DNA of 64,000 bases from Loxodes magnus (taxonomy: Eukaryota; Ciliophora; Karyorelictea; Loxodida; Loxodidae): the NCBI GenBank assembly GCA_946699065.1, contig CAMPDV010000317.1, positions 186,001 to 250,000 of the forward strand. The letters run 5' to 3'. This document shows positions 1 through 12,750 of the stretch, in pieces (within the stretch, counting starts at the first letter, position 1; every line of letters begins with the position of its first letter). The translations under genes and the position numbers were made by a program. The notes beneath the pieces are model-generated. The model made no database searches, had not been told where the DNA came from, and saw only the letters and a list, made by a program, of their open reading frames with translations.

Positions 1-447
1 CGAGCCGGAGATATGTTTGATAGTGACCCAATCTCTTCCTATAGTTATCTAATTTAACAGCTTAATAAAAAAAATATTGGCTTTATCGAAGTAATGGAGC
101 CAAATGAGTGGCGTAAACCAAAAGTCGCTATGTATCCAAACGGCAGAGAATAAATTCCTGACGCCTGTAAAATTTTTAGACCTCTTTTTAACGGAATTTA
201 CATAGCAAATAATGATATCTCTATAGAAAAAGGGGAATAAATGGTATAATCTGGAAAATGTGATATGGTGTCATTTGCAAGATACTTTATTTCAAATCCT
301 GATCTAGTGAATAGGGTAAGAAACAATTGAAAACTAAATGAAAAATTGAATTTCAATACTTTCTTCTCAAACGGCTATGAGGGATATTTAGACTTCCCTT
401 TATATGCAGATACCAAGAAAGACACCTAACTTATTTAATCAATTTGA
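1..447 (+). CDS. Old Yellow Enzyme family NAD(P)H:flavin oxidoreductase, 3' part
   Basis: The frame beginning at base 1 gives about 148 residues of the C-terminal half of an Old Yellow Enzyme-type FMN reductase; the 5' part lies outside the window. Landmarks are IFRPLFNGIYIANN, the glycine/phosphate-binding stretch DMVSFARYFISNPDL, and the tail GYEGYLDFPLYAD, which matches the family ending (TDYPF-like). Family members reduce activated alkenes using FMN and NAD(P)H. TAA/TAG occur at glutamine-like positions, and TGA at 328-330 falls where tryptophan fits (NNWKLN). I take the TGA at 445-447 as the stop; if TAA can also terminate here, the end would be 429. Family call is firm; substrate unknown. 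Confidence 0.85.
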
Positions 448-2373
448 AATATTAATCTCTAAAAGTCTTTATTAATGGTATATTTATAATTTACTAGCTA
501 AACGAAAGGCATACTGAAATAATTAATCCTTATCCCTTTCTCTTATTTTACCATATATTATAAAAGAAACTAGGATCAATAATTTCGGCTAGATATAATA
601 TTTAGCTATCAAAGCATTTAAAATATATATCTAATTAAGTTAAATTTAATAGGTAGCTAGTAGATTTAATATTATAAAGTTATAAAGTATGGATTTCTTA
701 AATAATAATAAGATTAGATAAAATAAGTTAAGATTTAGAGGGAAAGGAGAATCTTCATAAAGTAGACAAAAATTAAAGAGAATCAAAATATCAAAAATTC
801 TAACTAACTACTTCATTATCTAATTCAAATGCTATAAAGCTTTTATCCACATTTCAATTTCTTTTAATGTAGGTGATTTTATTCTAACGCAAAAAATCAT
901 AGCTCAATAAATGAATAAAATTGTTTCATCTGATCCTGAGAAAAATTGGTAATAATGTTAAATGATTTAAAGAATCTAAATTAAGGATATTAAATAAAAT
1001 CTCTAGATTTAATATTCTTTTATTATAAACATATATTATACTCTTTTGAATAAACTTAAATAAGTAAGTCATTTATAATTTAAGCTCTTAAAGATTTGAA
1101 AATAGTCACTTAAATTTTAAAATTTAGATATAACTAATTTTATTTATGATTTTAATATGTTTCCGAAATTAGAAAAAAAAGGAATTTAAATTAGCAAGTT
1201 TAAAAGTTCTTCTTTTCACTATTAAAACATATACAATGATTTTCCTAAATTAACTTATATGATTTATTTTCAAACATAATAGCCTATAATTTATTAAATT
1301 TATCTACTTTTTAATGATTATTTAGAAAGCTTTTTACATTTTCAATCTTCTCCATTTTCAGATGTATTTTTGTCGTTCTATTATAATTATATATATCCAC
1401 TATATTAACATAGCTTTAATATTCTATTCTATTAAAGCTATAAATACTCTATAGCATTTTCTTAATGACTAGTTAAATTTAATTTTTTCACTATTTTTAG
1501 CTCTAACTAACTTTAATTAACTAAAAATTAATATTCTCTGGATTAAAAGCAATTATAATAAAAAAAAAGTTTTCAGAAATTATTTTAAATAAGCTTGATA
1601 TAGTAGATAAATATAAATAGAGAGAGCTTTGATTTATATCCACTATCATATTAATAATCTATTTAGTTAATTTATTTTTAAGTATTTTGCTTTATTTATT
1701 TTTGCTTCTCTTAAATCTGTTTTGTTAAAAATAGTGAATAGTTATTTCTAAGTTTTTTGATTAAAGTAATAGCTCAATCAAAATTATACACTCTTTATCG
1801 ATTTAATAAGTTAACTTTTTATTTTTAAAATTTACTAATATAAAAAAGGCAATTTTGGGAACTCCTCTATTATTTTTCCTTTTTCAGAGTATATTATTTC
1901 CTCTTTAAAATTAATGCTATACCTTAATTATTGTAGAGCTTTCAAATGAAGTTAATATAAAATAGGAGTATAATAAATATATGCTTAGTTTTGAGATAGT
2001 TTTTAAAGTAGGGTAATTGAAATTTTTGGGAACTTTTATGCTTTTATCTTTCTTGTTTATTTTTAACGTTTACTTTCTTGAAACTCTTAATATAATAGCC
2101 TATAATTCATATAGCTCTTGCTCTTACATATCAATTTAACTATTAATTTTCGGTAATAATTTATATTATCTGTATTGCTTTAAATAAGCAAAGATTATAT
2201 TTGTTTTCGCTTTATCAATTATAAGATCTAAAAAAATAGAAAAATCTCTTTCAACAATAAAAATTATAGAGATTATATTTTTCTGGCTTTAAACTTTTAA
2301 GTTTTGACTAAAGAATTTTAAAATTCTTGTTTGTTTATTTAAATAAGTTTAAACTAAAATCTAAGAATTATAG
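448..2373. other. A+T-rich interval, one possible small gene
   Basis: Very A+T-rich and without recognisable homology. The one stretch that might be a gene is + strand 689-1468: an ATG opens a frame of about 259 codons with a single internal TGA (1097-1099) before TGA at 1466-1468. The predicted product is rich in Phe, Tyr, Lys and Asn and matches no family I know. In this code such a frame could arise by chance, so I do not call it as a gene. The rest looks like spacer and the 3' flank of the convergent gene that ends at 2374. Confidence 0.3.
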
Positions 2374-5300
2374 TCATGGATATAAGTAATTATCATCAAA
2401 GACCTTTCTTTTACTTCTTCCAGATTTCTTATTTCTTTTCGTTCTCTCCAGTTAATAGTTTCCAATATTTAATTTCTATTTTGGTTCTTTAATTTCTTCT
2501 TTCGTTTAATCAAATGTCGTATTCTTAATTCTTTGGCTTTCAATGCTTTAGGTAAATAACTAGCTTTTCTTAAATATTGCTTATTAAATGCAATAATTCA
2601 TCTTTTGCTCTTCTTTTATCTTCTATCTTTATGCTTTCTTTAATTTTGCTAGTTTCCATTGCTTATATAATTCTAATACTAGTAGAACTAAAGATGCTAC
2701 TAAGACAATGCAAGAGTAGCAACAACATAGTACAACTATAAGCTCTCCAATTCTATTAGCTTAATCATATTCATGCTATTCTAATTTGCTGTTGCTTTTA
2801 TCTTTAAAGTAAAAATTAAAAGCGTAAGTCACTATCAAAATTACTTCCCCTAATACTTCTAAGGAATAATTCAAATATTTCTTAAAAGGCTTACTGTAAA
2901 CTATGTAACCAAGTCAAAATACGCAGTGTACAAGGTATAAAATTATCTAAGCTATTTGAGCTTCTACTAGTACTATCGCTATAAATCCAATGCAAAACCT
3001 TCTTAATAGGAAGAAAGGCTGAAACATAACTTAGATAAAGTTGCTGCTCTTTTTTGCCTCGAAGTAAAAGATATATTTTAATTTAATTTATTTAACTTAC
3101 TTCTTATCTTATTCTCCTCTGCTATTTTAAATTCCCTTCTTCAAAGTGAAATATTTTTTCATAATGAAGAAACTTTTTAAAATACAAAATATTTAAATCG
3201 CCTAAATAATAAAAAGCTTACTAAAACAATAATAGCAAGGAAAGAGTTAAAACCTACATAGAAATCACTTATATTGAAGTGCTTTAGTTACATCATAGCA
3301 GCTATATTAATCTAAAGTGCTTTAAGGTTATAAATCATTGATATGTAGTTTCTATTAGTGTATTTATTCCTTTATTTTTCTACTTTCTCTTTCCATTTAA
3401 AATATCCTATTATTTTAAGCAAAGAATCTATCAAAAGTAGAATAGCGAGAATGAAAAGAGGGCTAAGTAAATTAGCTAATAAGGTATAACTTTAGAAGTT
3501 CAAAAGAATGTAAATTTATTTATCTATCAGAAGTTTATCTGAATCTAAATCAAATTATAGCAAATCATTGTTATTAACTCCACTAACTGGATCATTATTA
3601 TTAAACTCCATGAACAAATAACTATTTAAGTTTTCTGTCCTTTTGACATCAATAAAGCCATTCATTAATATTAGTTAAGTAGTAAATAGAATTTATACTA
3701 CAATACTCTTAATGAACGAACTTCCTGATTAACTAAATAAAGCATACGATAGTGCTAGGGAATCTACAATTATGGCAGTATAACTAGTAGATTATTTAAG
3801 ATAATAAGTAGTTTCAATTACATTTCTTTCATGTGTTGTAATGTTAAAATCATCTAAACTTTCATATTATTATTTATCATTTTCAATGTTCTAGTTATTT
3901 TCACTTTTATTGCCAGCAAACTCTTTGCATTATTTTTCAAAATCTCTAAATGTATAAGAAATATAAGGACAATCTTAGCATTCTTGCATTTAAGTTTTGT
4001 TACTTTAACATCTTAGACACTAGTAAATAAAATGGCATCTCTAGCAAATACCTTAAATCTCTAAATAATCTTAGCTGCAACTCGTAACACATACTTATGC
4101 TCAATTTTTCTCTTAAAGGAAATAATTTTCTTTACATTTACTACAGTTTCTACTATCTTACTAGCAGACATCACAATTTGGAATAATTTTATCACACTCT
4201 TAACAGGTGAAGTTTTAATCTTAATAGAATCCAAGGGGACATTACTCTATACAGGTATTATTGTATAAAATAAAAGGGGCTTTACATTCTAAACAACTTT
4301 CTCCGTTAAAACTACATCTTTTACAATTTTTAATACTTTAATCGCATGCTAAACATTTCAGTTAAATGGTCGAAAAGAAATATTCTTGAGAGGAGCACTC
4401 TAAACAATTTACTTCATACTTCTCACATTTCTAGCAGTTTTATATAGATTTATTACATGCTTCACATACTCCATCATTATCATAATCTTACTCACTTTCT
4501 GGACATTCGGATGCACATTAGTTATTGGTAAGCTTAAATAAACTTTGAGTGTCACACTTATAGCATTCCTTGCCATCTAAGGAACATTAGGAACAATTTT
4601 AAATTTAAGTAGAGCAAGCTTAGCATTGCATTCCGTTGTAGAAATATGCTTACTCACATTCTAAGCATTCTATATTATTGCATTTGTAACAAAAATTAAA
4701 TTATTCCTAGCAAGGTAAGCAAATTCCATCTTGATTGAAGTCTTGCTCTTAACTTATGCATTCATCTCTGCATGTTTGATTTGTTCATTTCTTACCAGGT
4801 TAGCATTAAAGGCAACTATTATCATTACATCTCATACAGTTTATATCATAAATTTAGCATGAAATACACTTATTATCTTATCAATAGGAACTATCACTGC
4901 ATTTAGTACAAATATCTCCTTATTCGTTACACTCTTCGCATAAAGGAATCGTAACGCTGCATGAGTCACAGTAGTTATTGCTATCACTATCTTGTTAAGT
5001 AACAGGACAAGTTTAGTTGCAAGCATTTTCAAGAGATATTTTTTAGTAGCATATACATGAATCACTTTAATTTAATCATCCTTCCCTGCACTATAAGCAA
5101 TTGTTGCCACTAAATCCGAAACATTTTGAACAGTTAAAGCTGCAATAGTAATCAATCTGGAAAGATAACAATCCTTGATAATTTTGGTTGAATATCAAGT
5201 AAATATCATCTAAGGTTAAAAATTCATTTTTATAGTATCTTAAAGAATAAGAAAAACCTCTATATGTTTTATCTCATTTTGTTGCTCCATTGAGAATTTA

Positions 5301-5798
5301 AGTTTATTAATCAAAAGAGTCGTAAGCTCAAATTTGTGATGCTCAAAATTTGATTTAGTTATTTAAGTTTTCATGAGTAATATAGAAGTTGATTGATCCA
5401 CTCTTTTTTAAGGCAAAAGATATAAAAACTCAAATATCGTTAACTAAATCATTTTCAAATTCAGCTAGATAATGGTATTTTCCATAAAAAAATGTTGTTT
5501 TTTTATTTGATTATGATTATATCAGTTCAAATAATAAAAATATTTAAGAATCTTTTTGTAAATTTAGGAAAACTCCTCTATTCGGATCTAACTAGAATTA
5601 ATCAAATTTCAATCATACTGAGATACTAAATTAGGTTTCAAGTGAGGGGTCATAATCATAACTTGAAAAGGTTTTTTAACTTAGTTATTAACCTGGTTAG
5701 TTTCATGTAGGAACATTTGGGTCTAGTATATCAAAAAAGTCGAATTAAGCCTAAGATATAAATAGTAAAACTAGGGAGACTAAAACTTTATATTGCAT
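2374..5798 (-). CDS. Cysteine-rich (furin/GCC2-3-like) multi-pass membrane protein
   Basis: Predicted 1134 residues, from ATG 5798 to TGA 2376-2374. The N-terminus is a signal peptide (MQYKVLVSLVLLFISQAQ). Next comes a lectin-like region of about 200 residues with a FSISVWLKF strand, as in laminin-G/concanavalin folds. A long array of C-x2-C repeats follows (roughly residues 215-530), typical of furin-like/GCC2-GCC3 domains of ciliate surface proteins. Then come several hydrophobic segments and a basic cytoplasmic tail rich in K, R and Q. One 20-nt intron at 2979-2998 (GTTTT...ATAG) restores the frame; without it the downstream TM segments are out of phase. Tryptophan is often TGA. It is probably a cell-surface receptor or adhesion-type protein; ligand unknown. 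The off-frame ATG ORF at 4841-5065 is a shadow. Confidence 0.85.
2979..2998 (-). other. 20-nt intron in the cysteine-rich membrane protein gene
   Basis: On the minus strand the segment begins GT and ends AG, is 20 nt long, and its removal joins two frames that each encode convincing protein (…SSYQE / AIVLVEAQIAQ…). A longer 29-nt alternative (3002-3030) would also restore frame. The 20-nt choice is preferred because it matches the 16-21 nt introns in other genes of the window. Confidence 0.6.
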
Positions 5799-7400
5799 TT
5801 TATTTATTAGATGCTTGCTTATATAAATAAAGCTTTATTTAATTAAAGCATCAAATATTTACTAATATCCTTCAATTTATGTATAAATAATAAAGGCATT
5901 GTATATAAAATTAGGGTATATAATTAACTTGATGAGAAACTTATAAAATTGCTTTAACTTTCTTTGATTGCAGAAAGTTAAATGAAAATAAGGATAAAAA
6001 ATTAGACTTAAGCAATTAGTTCTATTTATTTAATTTTAAAACTTAACAATCTTTAATTAATTTTTAGCTCTTGCTTTAGGTATAAAGTCTGCTTAGTTAT
6101 TTTAAAGTTGATATAAAGTAAATTTGTCTTTAAATTTTTTAATTTAAAGGATTCTTTGTTTATGAAGATTGCTTAATCATAAAATTTAAAAACTAATTAA
6201 AACAGAAAATTATTGAATTCCTTCTAATTGTTCTTTCTGAAAACTGGCCTTTGCTGTAAAATATTAAATTTTAGAAGAGAAATAAATAGTTTTATTTAAT
6301 AGAAAAGCGTTAAGCTGATAAAGAGATATAATCTAAATCCTTAGAAACTAAATATGAATTCTACTTATCAATGGAGATATTATAATCTTTATAATTTAGT
6401 TCTGTTTAATTGATGCTTTCCCAAATAAACTTTAATTTAACTATAAAATGTAAAAGCTTAATTATGGATAAGGATAGAATAATCATTCCAAATAGCTGTA
6501 AGTTATTTACTCTAATAATCAGAAATATAATTTATGAAGTTCCAAGCAAAATATGTGGAATTTAACTTAGTCATACTGAGGTAGATTATTGTTTATAATT
6601 AATACTCTAAGATTAAAATCTAAACATATCAATCTATTTGAGAGATTAAAGAATTAAACTTTTCTTTAAGCACTTATTTTGATTGCATCTATAAAGTAAC
6701 CTAAATTCTTCTGAGTATTTTAAGCTTTTAGAAACTTAGTGAAGATTAAACTTGATAACTAAGCAAACTAATAACTAGGTATATAATAAATTATGATCTA
6801 TAAAGCTAGCATAAATTTTAACTTGATACAAGTTATTAATAAACATTATAAAATTAATATGCTTATATATACCTTACATTAGCATATCCTTTATTAACTT
6901 ATAGATGTTATAAGATACTTAGTATGACAACTGTAGCCAAAGAATCTTAATATAAGTAGAATTAATTATTACATTACTTTTATAAGCTAAAGAAGATAGT
7001 TATCTATTTAATTCTAAATAGCAGTTCATTAATATAAATAAAACTTTATCCTTTATATTTAATATCCTAGTAAATTTACTAAGGTTTAAGCATAATAAAT
7101 TATTGTAAGCTTCAAAAATACCTAACTAAACTTAATTTTAGAAATATTATAAATTATGCTCTACTGTATAATATTTAGTCATTACAGCATCTTATTTTCA
7201 TTAGCAGTTAATAGCTAGATTCAAAAATAGATTTTTATATATTAGATTAACAAAATTTTAAGTTATTGGTGTAAGTTTTTAGGTTTACTTCTAGATAAAG
7301 CAAAGTTAGGCAAAGTATTTATAAATATCTTATAAAAAAACATTCAAACATTAAATTATGAAAAATAACCCATCAAATTAAGGATTATTACATGCATCTT
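5799..7400. other. A+T-rich interval, nothing identified
   Basis: Upstream flank of the cysteine-rich gene. Frames are open on both strands, as expected when only TGA stops, but no domain, repeat or RNA gene was recognised. Part of it may belong to the + strand gene whose 3' end is seen near 7400-7791. Confidence 0.5.
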
Positions 7401-7791
7401 AAGCAAAAGTTATAATCCTAATAACATAGGTAAAAGTGCTTATGGTAGGTTTCCTTATTTTTGTATAGAACTAAGTATAAATTTAATTATTTATGCTTAC
7501 TATTTACAAGCTCTTTATACATTTCCATTTCATTTAGATAAGCTCTATAGTTCATTTGGAATCATAAATCATATACAAAACTTGTTTTTTGTTTCCTTTA
7601 ATCATTAAATCCATAAACTGAAAAATAAAGTAGTTAATGCTAAATAATAGCTATCTTCTAGTACTCATGCTAAATTAAAGGTAGATTTAGGACTTACTCT
7701 AACTTAATATCTTAAGAAGATTAATAATAAGAGGTATTAAACCTAATAATATAAATCTATTTATAATCTAATTTTAATATTTTAAATATGA
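7400..7791 (+). CDS. Hypothetical protein, C-terminal part (paralogue of the 11.6 kb minus-strand gene)
   Basis: The frame that ends at TGA 7789-7791 encodes a C-terminus that is nearly identical (NAKQQLSS…THAKLK…) to one on the opposite strand near 11.6 kb, because both lie in the inverted repeat. Upstream of the repeat the two proteins still look related but diverged: YLQ…, then a shared spacing to KLKNKVVNAKQQ here and SLKDKGANAKQQ there. That supports real coding sequence in two paralogues. The 5' end, introns and function are unknown. The TGA could instead be read as Trp and the frame extended into the repeat. Confidence 0.3.
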
Positions 7792-8207
7792 GAAAAGCTT
7801 TAAGTTATTTAATCATTATCTTACAACTTAATTGATAAAGCAATTATACAGCTTGATATTAGATTAAATTACTTAATACTTAAATAGAAAATAAAAATAC
7901 CAAAAACTAAAAATTATATGAATAAATAAGCTAACTTTGCTTACTTTTTTATTTAGGTTTAAAGCAAATAAATTAATGAAGTTTCTTTCTATTATTGAGG
8001 AGTTGAGGAAAAGACTTAATTTAAATAGATCAGGTTTCTTCAGTCTGCTAACTATAATAAGAAAGAGGAGTTTATAAATAGATCGTAAAATTACTCAGCC
8101 AGCTATTTATTATATTTATTTAAATTAAGCTTTTCTATATTAGAATCAAAACCATTTTCTTAGTTCTTTGGTATCATCTCTCTTTCTCTCTTTTTTAATC
8201 ATATCAG
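7635..8207 (+). repeat. Left arm of 573-bp near-perfect inverted repeat
   Basis: Compared base by base with the reverse complement of 11134-11706: the paired coordinates always add to 19341, so there is no indel, and the only difference seen is at 7661 (partner 11680). Just outside both ends similarity falls off gradually rather than stopping sharply. Confidence 0.97.
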
Positions 8208-11133
8208 GTACTTACATAAATTAGATACGTTTTACATAAATTAAACTTATCCAATGATAGCTAATGATATCTAGATGAAATCCTTTAAAACTAAAGTATT
8301 AGAAGATCTACTTAGTATATTAAATCTATTATAATAATTATTATTGCTTTAGTAAATAGTTCATACTTTCTAAGACAATCAACTAGTTTTACTTTTAGGT
8401 TAAAATAGTTTCTAAGGTAAATTAATTAAAGGATTCTGGAAGTTGGATATTACAATTTAACATTTTACTTCTATTCCTTACAGTTTATAATCTCAAAAGC
8501 ATACACATCTTTTATTGAAGACTTCTTTTCTAAAGCTTTTAAGTTATAATTTTAAGTCTCTTTTAAATGCAAAAATAAAGTAGTTAAATTAAGCTTTATT
8601 ATGCTTAACATTATGATCTTATAAACTTGAAGTCAAAAATACATAAACTAAAGCTTATTACTAACAAGATAATCTAAATTAAAACGTTTCTATGTAGCTA
8701 AAGGTTTAACTAGATATGTAAGATAATCTTCTAAGTTTACTTATAAAACACAATAAAACTTAATTATTTTATATAAATTAACTTAATAATAATTAAAGAA
8801 CTAACCTACTAATAAATAAATAGTTCATATATATTATTTACTAAGCAATAGCTACTAAAAGTTATCTTTCATGATAGATTTTTACAATAAAAAAGTTTGA
8901 AAATATAAAATCTAATATTAGTTCTATTTGACTATATCTAGTCTTAAAATAAAAGCATATAATCCTTTTTTATTTTCTAAATAAGTATTTAAATAATTAG
9001 ATAGATTATTAATTTTATTTAAGTAGATAGAATATTTTAATAAAGCAACTGATTCTATTTATTATACCTTCAAATAATAGTTATTTTAGTTTATTTTATA
9101 CTTTTAACTTAGTTATGACAGTAGAGAATATTTAAATCTGTCTAAACATTAAGTAAATAAATATTCATTCAGTTAGTCTATTGTTAGTAATAAACTTTTA
9201 AATTAGCTAAATCTGAGCTTTTTATGATTTATTGCAGTTCTTTTTGCTAATTGGATCGAATAAAATTTTTATTAAATCTTTATACAATTTAAGTAAAAGC
9301 AATTTCCAATGGAATTGATACATGAAAACTAAAATCTCTATAATATTGATTTAGACTAAGAATATTAAACTAGATACTCTTACATTTAAATATAGATCCT
9401 TAAGAACTAAATTCTTAATTAATAGAAAATTAAAATTAAGATTATCAAAGACTATCTAATTTTTATTATTTAGTTTGGATATAAATATTTTATTTAAATT
9501 AAGCTTATTATTTTCTTTTACTATTTATTTACTAAGTAAAGTAATCTATTTATCGATAAATTAATTCTTTCTTTTAGTTCTAGTTCAAATAATACTTTAG
9601 CAAATCTTTTAAATTATCGTTATTAAAGTTGTATTAACTTGTTCTTGTTTACTTTTTTCTTATTTAATATATTACAAAATTTATTTCTTAAATCCCTATG
9701 AAAAATTAGCTTTTTTATTAAGATAAACTTTTGGTTGATGGAAAGTAAAATTTAATCTCATTTGATAACTAAGTTATTCACATATTATGCTTTTATTATT
9801 AAACTATTTGCTATGATTTACAGATATAGATATTCCTAATTAATTTTGTATATATCTATATATATTTAATAATTTGGTTATGATTATTTACTAACTTTCT
9901 ATCAAATTATCTTTGTTTCTTAGTGAAGGTATTTTACATCAAGCATTTAATCCAGATATTATATATTTATTCTTATAATTTTAAATTTATTTAGATTATA
10001 ATGCTTATATTTGCAATTATTTAACATTAAATTAATTTATCATACATACCTCATTAGTTTAGATTTCCTAGAATAGCTGATTTATTTTAAGAATTTTAGC
10101 TATTATAGTCATAATTTTTAGCTTTAGAGTTTTATTAGTTTTATATAATAAATAATTAATAACTTATTCAGTATTTATCTTTAGTTAAGTATTACATTTC
10201 TTGCTTTTTCTCACTATTATTATTTAGTATTATATAATGAAGTTCTGCTTTGCTCTACTACTTAATCATTCATTTAATATCTAAATCCCTATTTAAGTAT
10301 AAAGCTTAGTTGGATTATATTTAAATACATTTTCTAGTTAAAAGATGTAAACTTAACTAAAATAAATCTCATTATTATTTATATATTTTTTAAGTGTCCT
10401 TCAAATATGATTGTGAGATACTTAATTTTAAATTTAGCAAGAAATAGAATAAATTTAAAGAACATCATACAATTAAAAGAGTTACTTATAAAAGCGTTGC
10501 TTAACTTATCAACTTAATAAAGCTAAGCGTTAATAATAAATGTTTGCTTGTAGTTAAATCTAAAATGATTATATAGTTTTATTTTTATCTTTTAATATCA
10601 AATATATATTTCTGGCTTATAGCTTCAAAGATTATCTCTTTTTTATAAAACTTAAGTCTCTTTCTAATTCTTTTCTTCTAAATGCTTCTGAATGCTGAAA
10701 GAGCTTACTCAATAGATCTTCAATGCTATTTTATATTTTAAGTTGATGCTTTTGTATCATTTTTAACTGCAACTTATATAATTATTTGTGATATCGGAGA
10801 TATTTCTTTTACTTTTATGAAGTTGAAACAAAAATAAAATTGGTAATAGTTAGTTAAAAACGAGTTTTTAGCCTTAGATGTAATTATTTAATGAAAATAT
10901 AAGCTAAATCAATTAGTCCTTTAACCTTATTTTATATTTAATAAAGCCTACTTCAAGATTTCTCAGTGAAATATAAATTAAGCTTTCGTAACTTTCTATG
11001 TAAACTCTTAATAAGCTTAGAATATTTATTAGCTCCTTCCATTTCATAGAGTTAAAGTTAAAACTTGAGGCTAAATAATAAAATCAAACTGATTATTTTA
11101 TAGCTATATAATGCCTAGAACTTATGCAAGTAT
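8208..11133. other. Spacer of the inverted repeat, 2.9 kb, no identified gene
   Basis: Very A+T-rich. Both strands are largely open when TAA/TAG are read as Gln, and the in-frame TGA density is near that expected for random sequence of this composition, so I cannot claim a gene. No transposase motif was recognised. The first 20 or so bases inside each arm remain partly similar in inverted orientation. Confidence 0.4.
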
Positions 11134-11706
11134 CTGATATGATTAAAAAAGAGAGAAAGAGAGATGATACCAAAGAACTAAGAAAATGGTTTTGATTCTA
11201 ATATAGAAAAGCTTAATTTAAATAAATATAATAAATAGCTGGCTGAGTAATTTTACGATCTATTTATAAACTCCTCTTTCTTATTATAGTTAGCAGACTG
11301 AAGAAACCTGATCTATTTAAATTAAGTCTTTTCCTCAACTCCTCAATAATAGAAAGAAACTTCATTAATTTATTTGCTTTAAACCTAAATAAAAAAGTAA
11401 GCAAAGTTAGCTTATTTATTCATATAATTTTTAGTTTTTGGTATTTTTATTTTCTATTTAAGTATTAAGTAATTTAATCTAATATCAAGCTGTATAATTG
11501 CTTTATCAATTAAGTTGTAAGATAATGATTAAATAACTTAAAGCTTTTCTCATATTTAAAATATTAAAATTAGATTATAAATAGATTTATATTATTAGGT
11601 TTAATACCTCTTATTATTAATCTTCTTAAGATATTAAGTTAGAGTAAGTCCTAAATCTACCTTTAATTTAGCATGAGTATTAGAAGATAGCTATTATTTA
11701 GCATTA
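11134..11706 (-). repeat. Right arm of 573-bp near-perfect inverted repeat
   Basis: Reverse complement of 7635-8207 with one mismatch. It contains the 3' end of the minus-strand hypothetical gene that lies to its right. Confidence 0.97.
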
Positions 11707-12750
11707 GCTCCTTTATCTTTTAGACTCTCTGCTAACTTAGTATTAATAAATCCATATTTTAGCTTACTATAGAAATCTTAGTTAGCCATATAAGAGTTAA
11801 AAGGAATTTGATTTCCTCATAAATATATATCTTATAAATAGTACGTTCCTTCATTATTCGTAAAATTTAGGGATTACACAACGTAGAGTTAAGTAGTTAA
11901 TTAGGTTTCTTTTAAAATCACACTCAGTAGTTATCTTTAAATAATTCCTCATGTATTATCATACAGGGTACTGACAGTTTAAATTAAAAAGGTAAAGATT
12001 GATATAATCCCGCACTTTATAATTTGGATTATATTATTATGCTTATTAAATTATCACTAAACAATCCCTATCTACTTCTAAAAACACTATACCTTTAAAA
12101 CTAACACTCTACTATTTTACTATGCTTGGAACAATATCATAACCATATTATATCAAACTATTAGAAGTATATGATTAGACTTTTAACCCTTGCAAATGAT
12201 TATTTAAATAGAAGATGCTTTGATGGTATCTTAATTCAGCATTTTTGATAAAATACCAATTAAGATATTAAAAAAGTTCTAGAAATAGATATAAGACTAG
12301 ACTGGTAATTTCAATATTCAAGTACTATTTCTTTCAAATCTATAACTTATAAGCAATCTTTTCTACTATCTCTTTGATTCCTTCCTCCTCTACATCATTC
12401 AGAAAATTTAAAACTTAAATTACGGAAAAATCTCTTTGGAATTCAGTGAGAATGCTAAAGCTTGTTTGTATTATAACAATTGCAAAATAGGAACTTTTTA
12501 TTATAACTCTTGATTAGTTTAAGTAAAATCATTTATTTACACAATTACTTGCTAGGGTAGTAGTTTTTAGTGATTTCTAAGTATAGGGAAATTTACTCAA
12601 AAGCACAATCATTTCCTGTGAATACCTTTAATTAAAAATCAACTGAAATTAACTTTTTCATCTCAGTTGAGAAATGTAATCTTTCTCAGTCTACCTTTTC
12701 AAATATTCAGGACTTAAAGCTTTGTGGTCTATTATTTTAATTGCAATAAG
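11555..12750 (-). CDS. Hypothetical protein, exon structure unresolved
   Basis: Three stretches on the minus strand have a coding-like codon pattern with purine-rich first positions. One at about 12560-12740 includes EKVDWERLHFSTEMKK and FTGNDCAFEQISLYLEITKN. One at about 12060-12480 includes LNDVEEEGIKEIVEKIAYKL. One at about 11640-11960 includes YVVQSLNFTNNEGTYYLQDI. They lie in different frames, so short introns or frame breaks must separate them; I could not fix the junctions. The 3' end runs into the right arm of the inverted repeat, with a TGA at the position matching 7789-7791. No family recognised. The true 5' end may lie upstream of 12750, before the facing amidinotransferase fragment. 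Confidence 0.35.

Noticed and set aside
1981-2400. ATG-initiated hydrophobic plus-strand frame running towards and into the antisense of the cysteine-rich gene
   Set aside because: It stays open far into the antisense strand of a well-supported gene, so openness is not informative, and no family was recognised.
7635-8207. Long terminal inverted repeat of a Polinton-like element
   Set aside because: The whole unit is only 4.1 kb, no capsid, polymerase or integrase sequence was recognised, and the arms end gradually instead of sharply.
8208-11133. Transposase inside the long inverted repeat
   Set aside because: Both strands are open, but no DDE, RVE or other catalytic motif was recognised and in-frame TGA density looks random.
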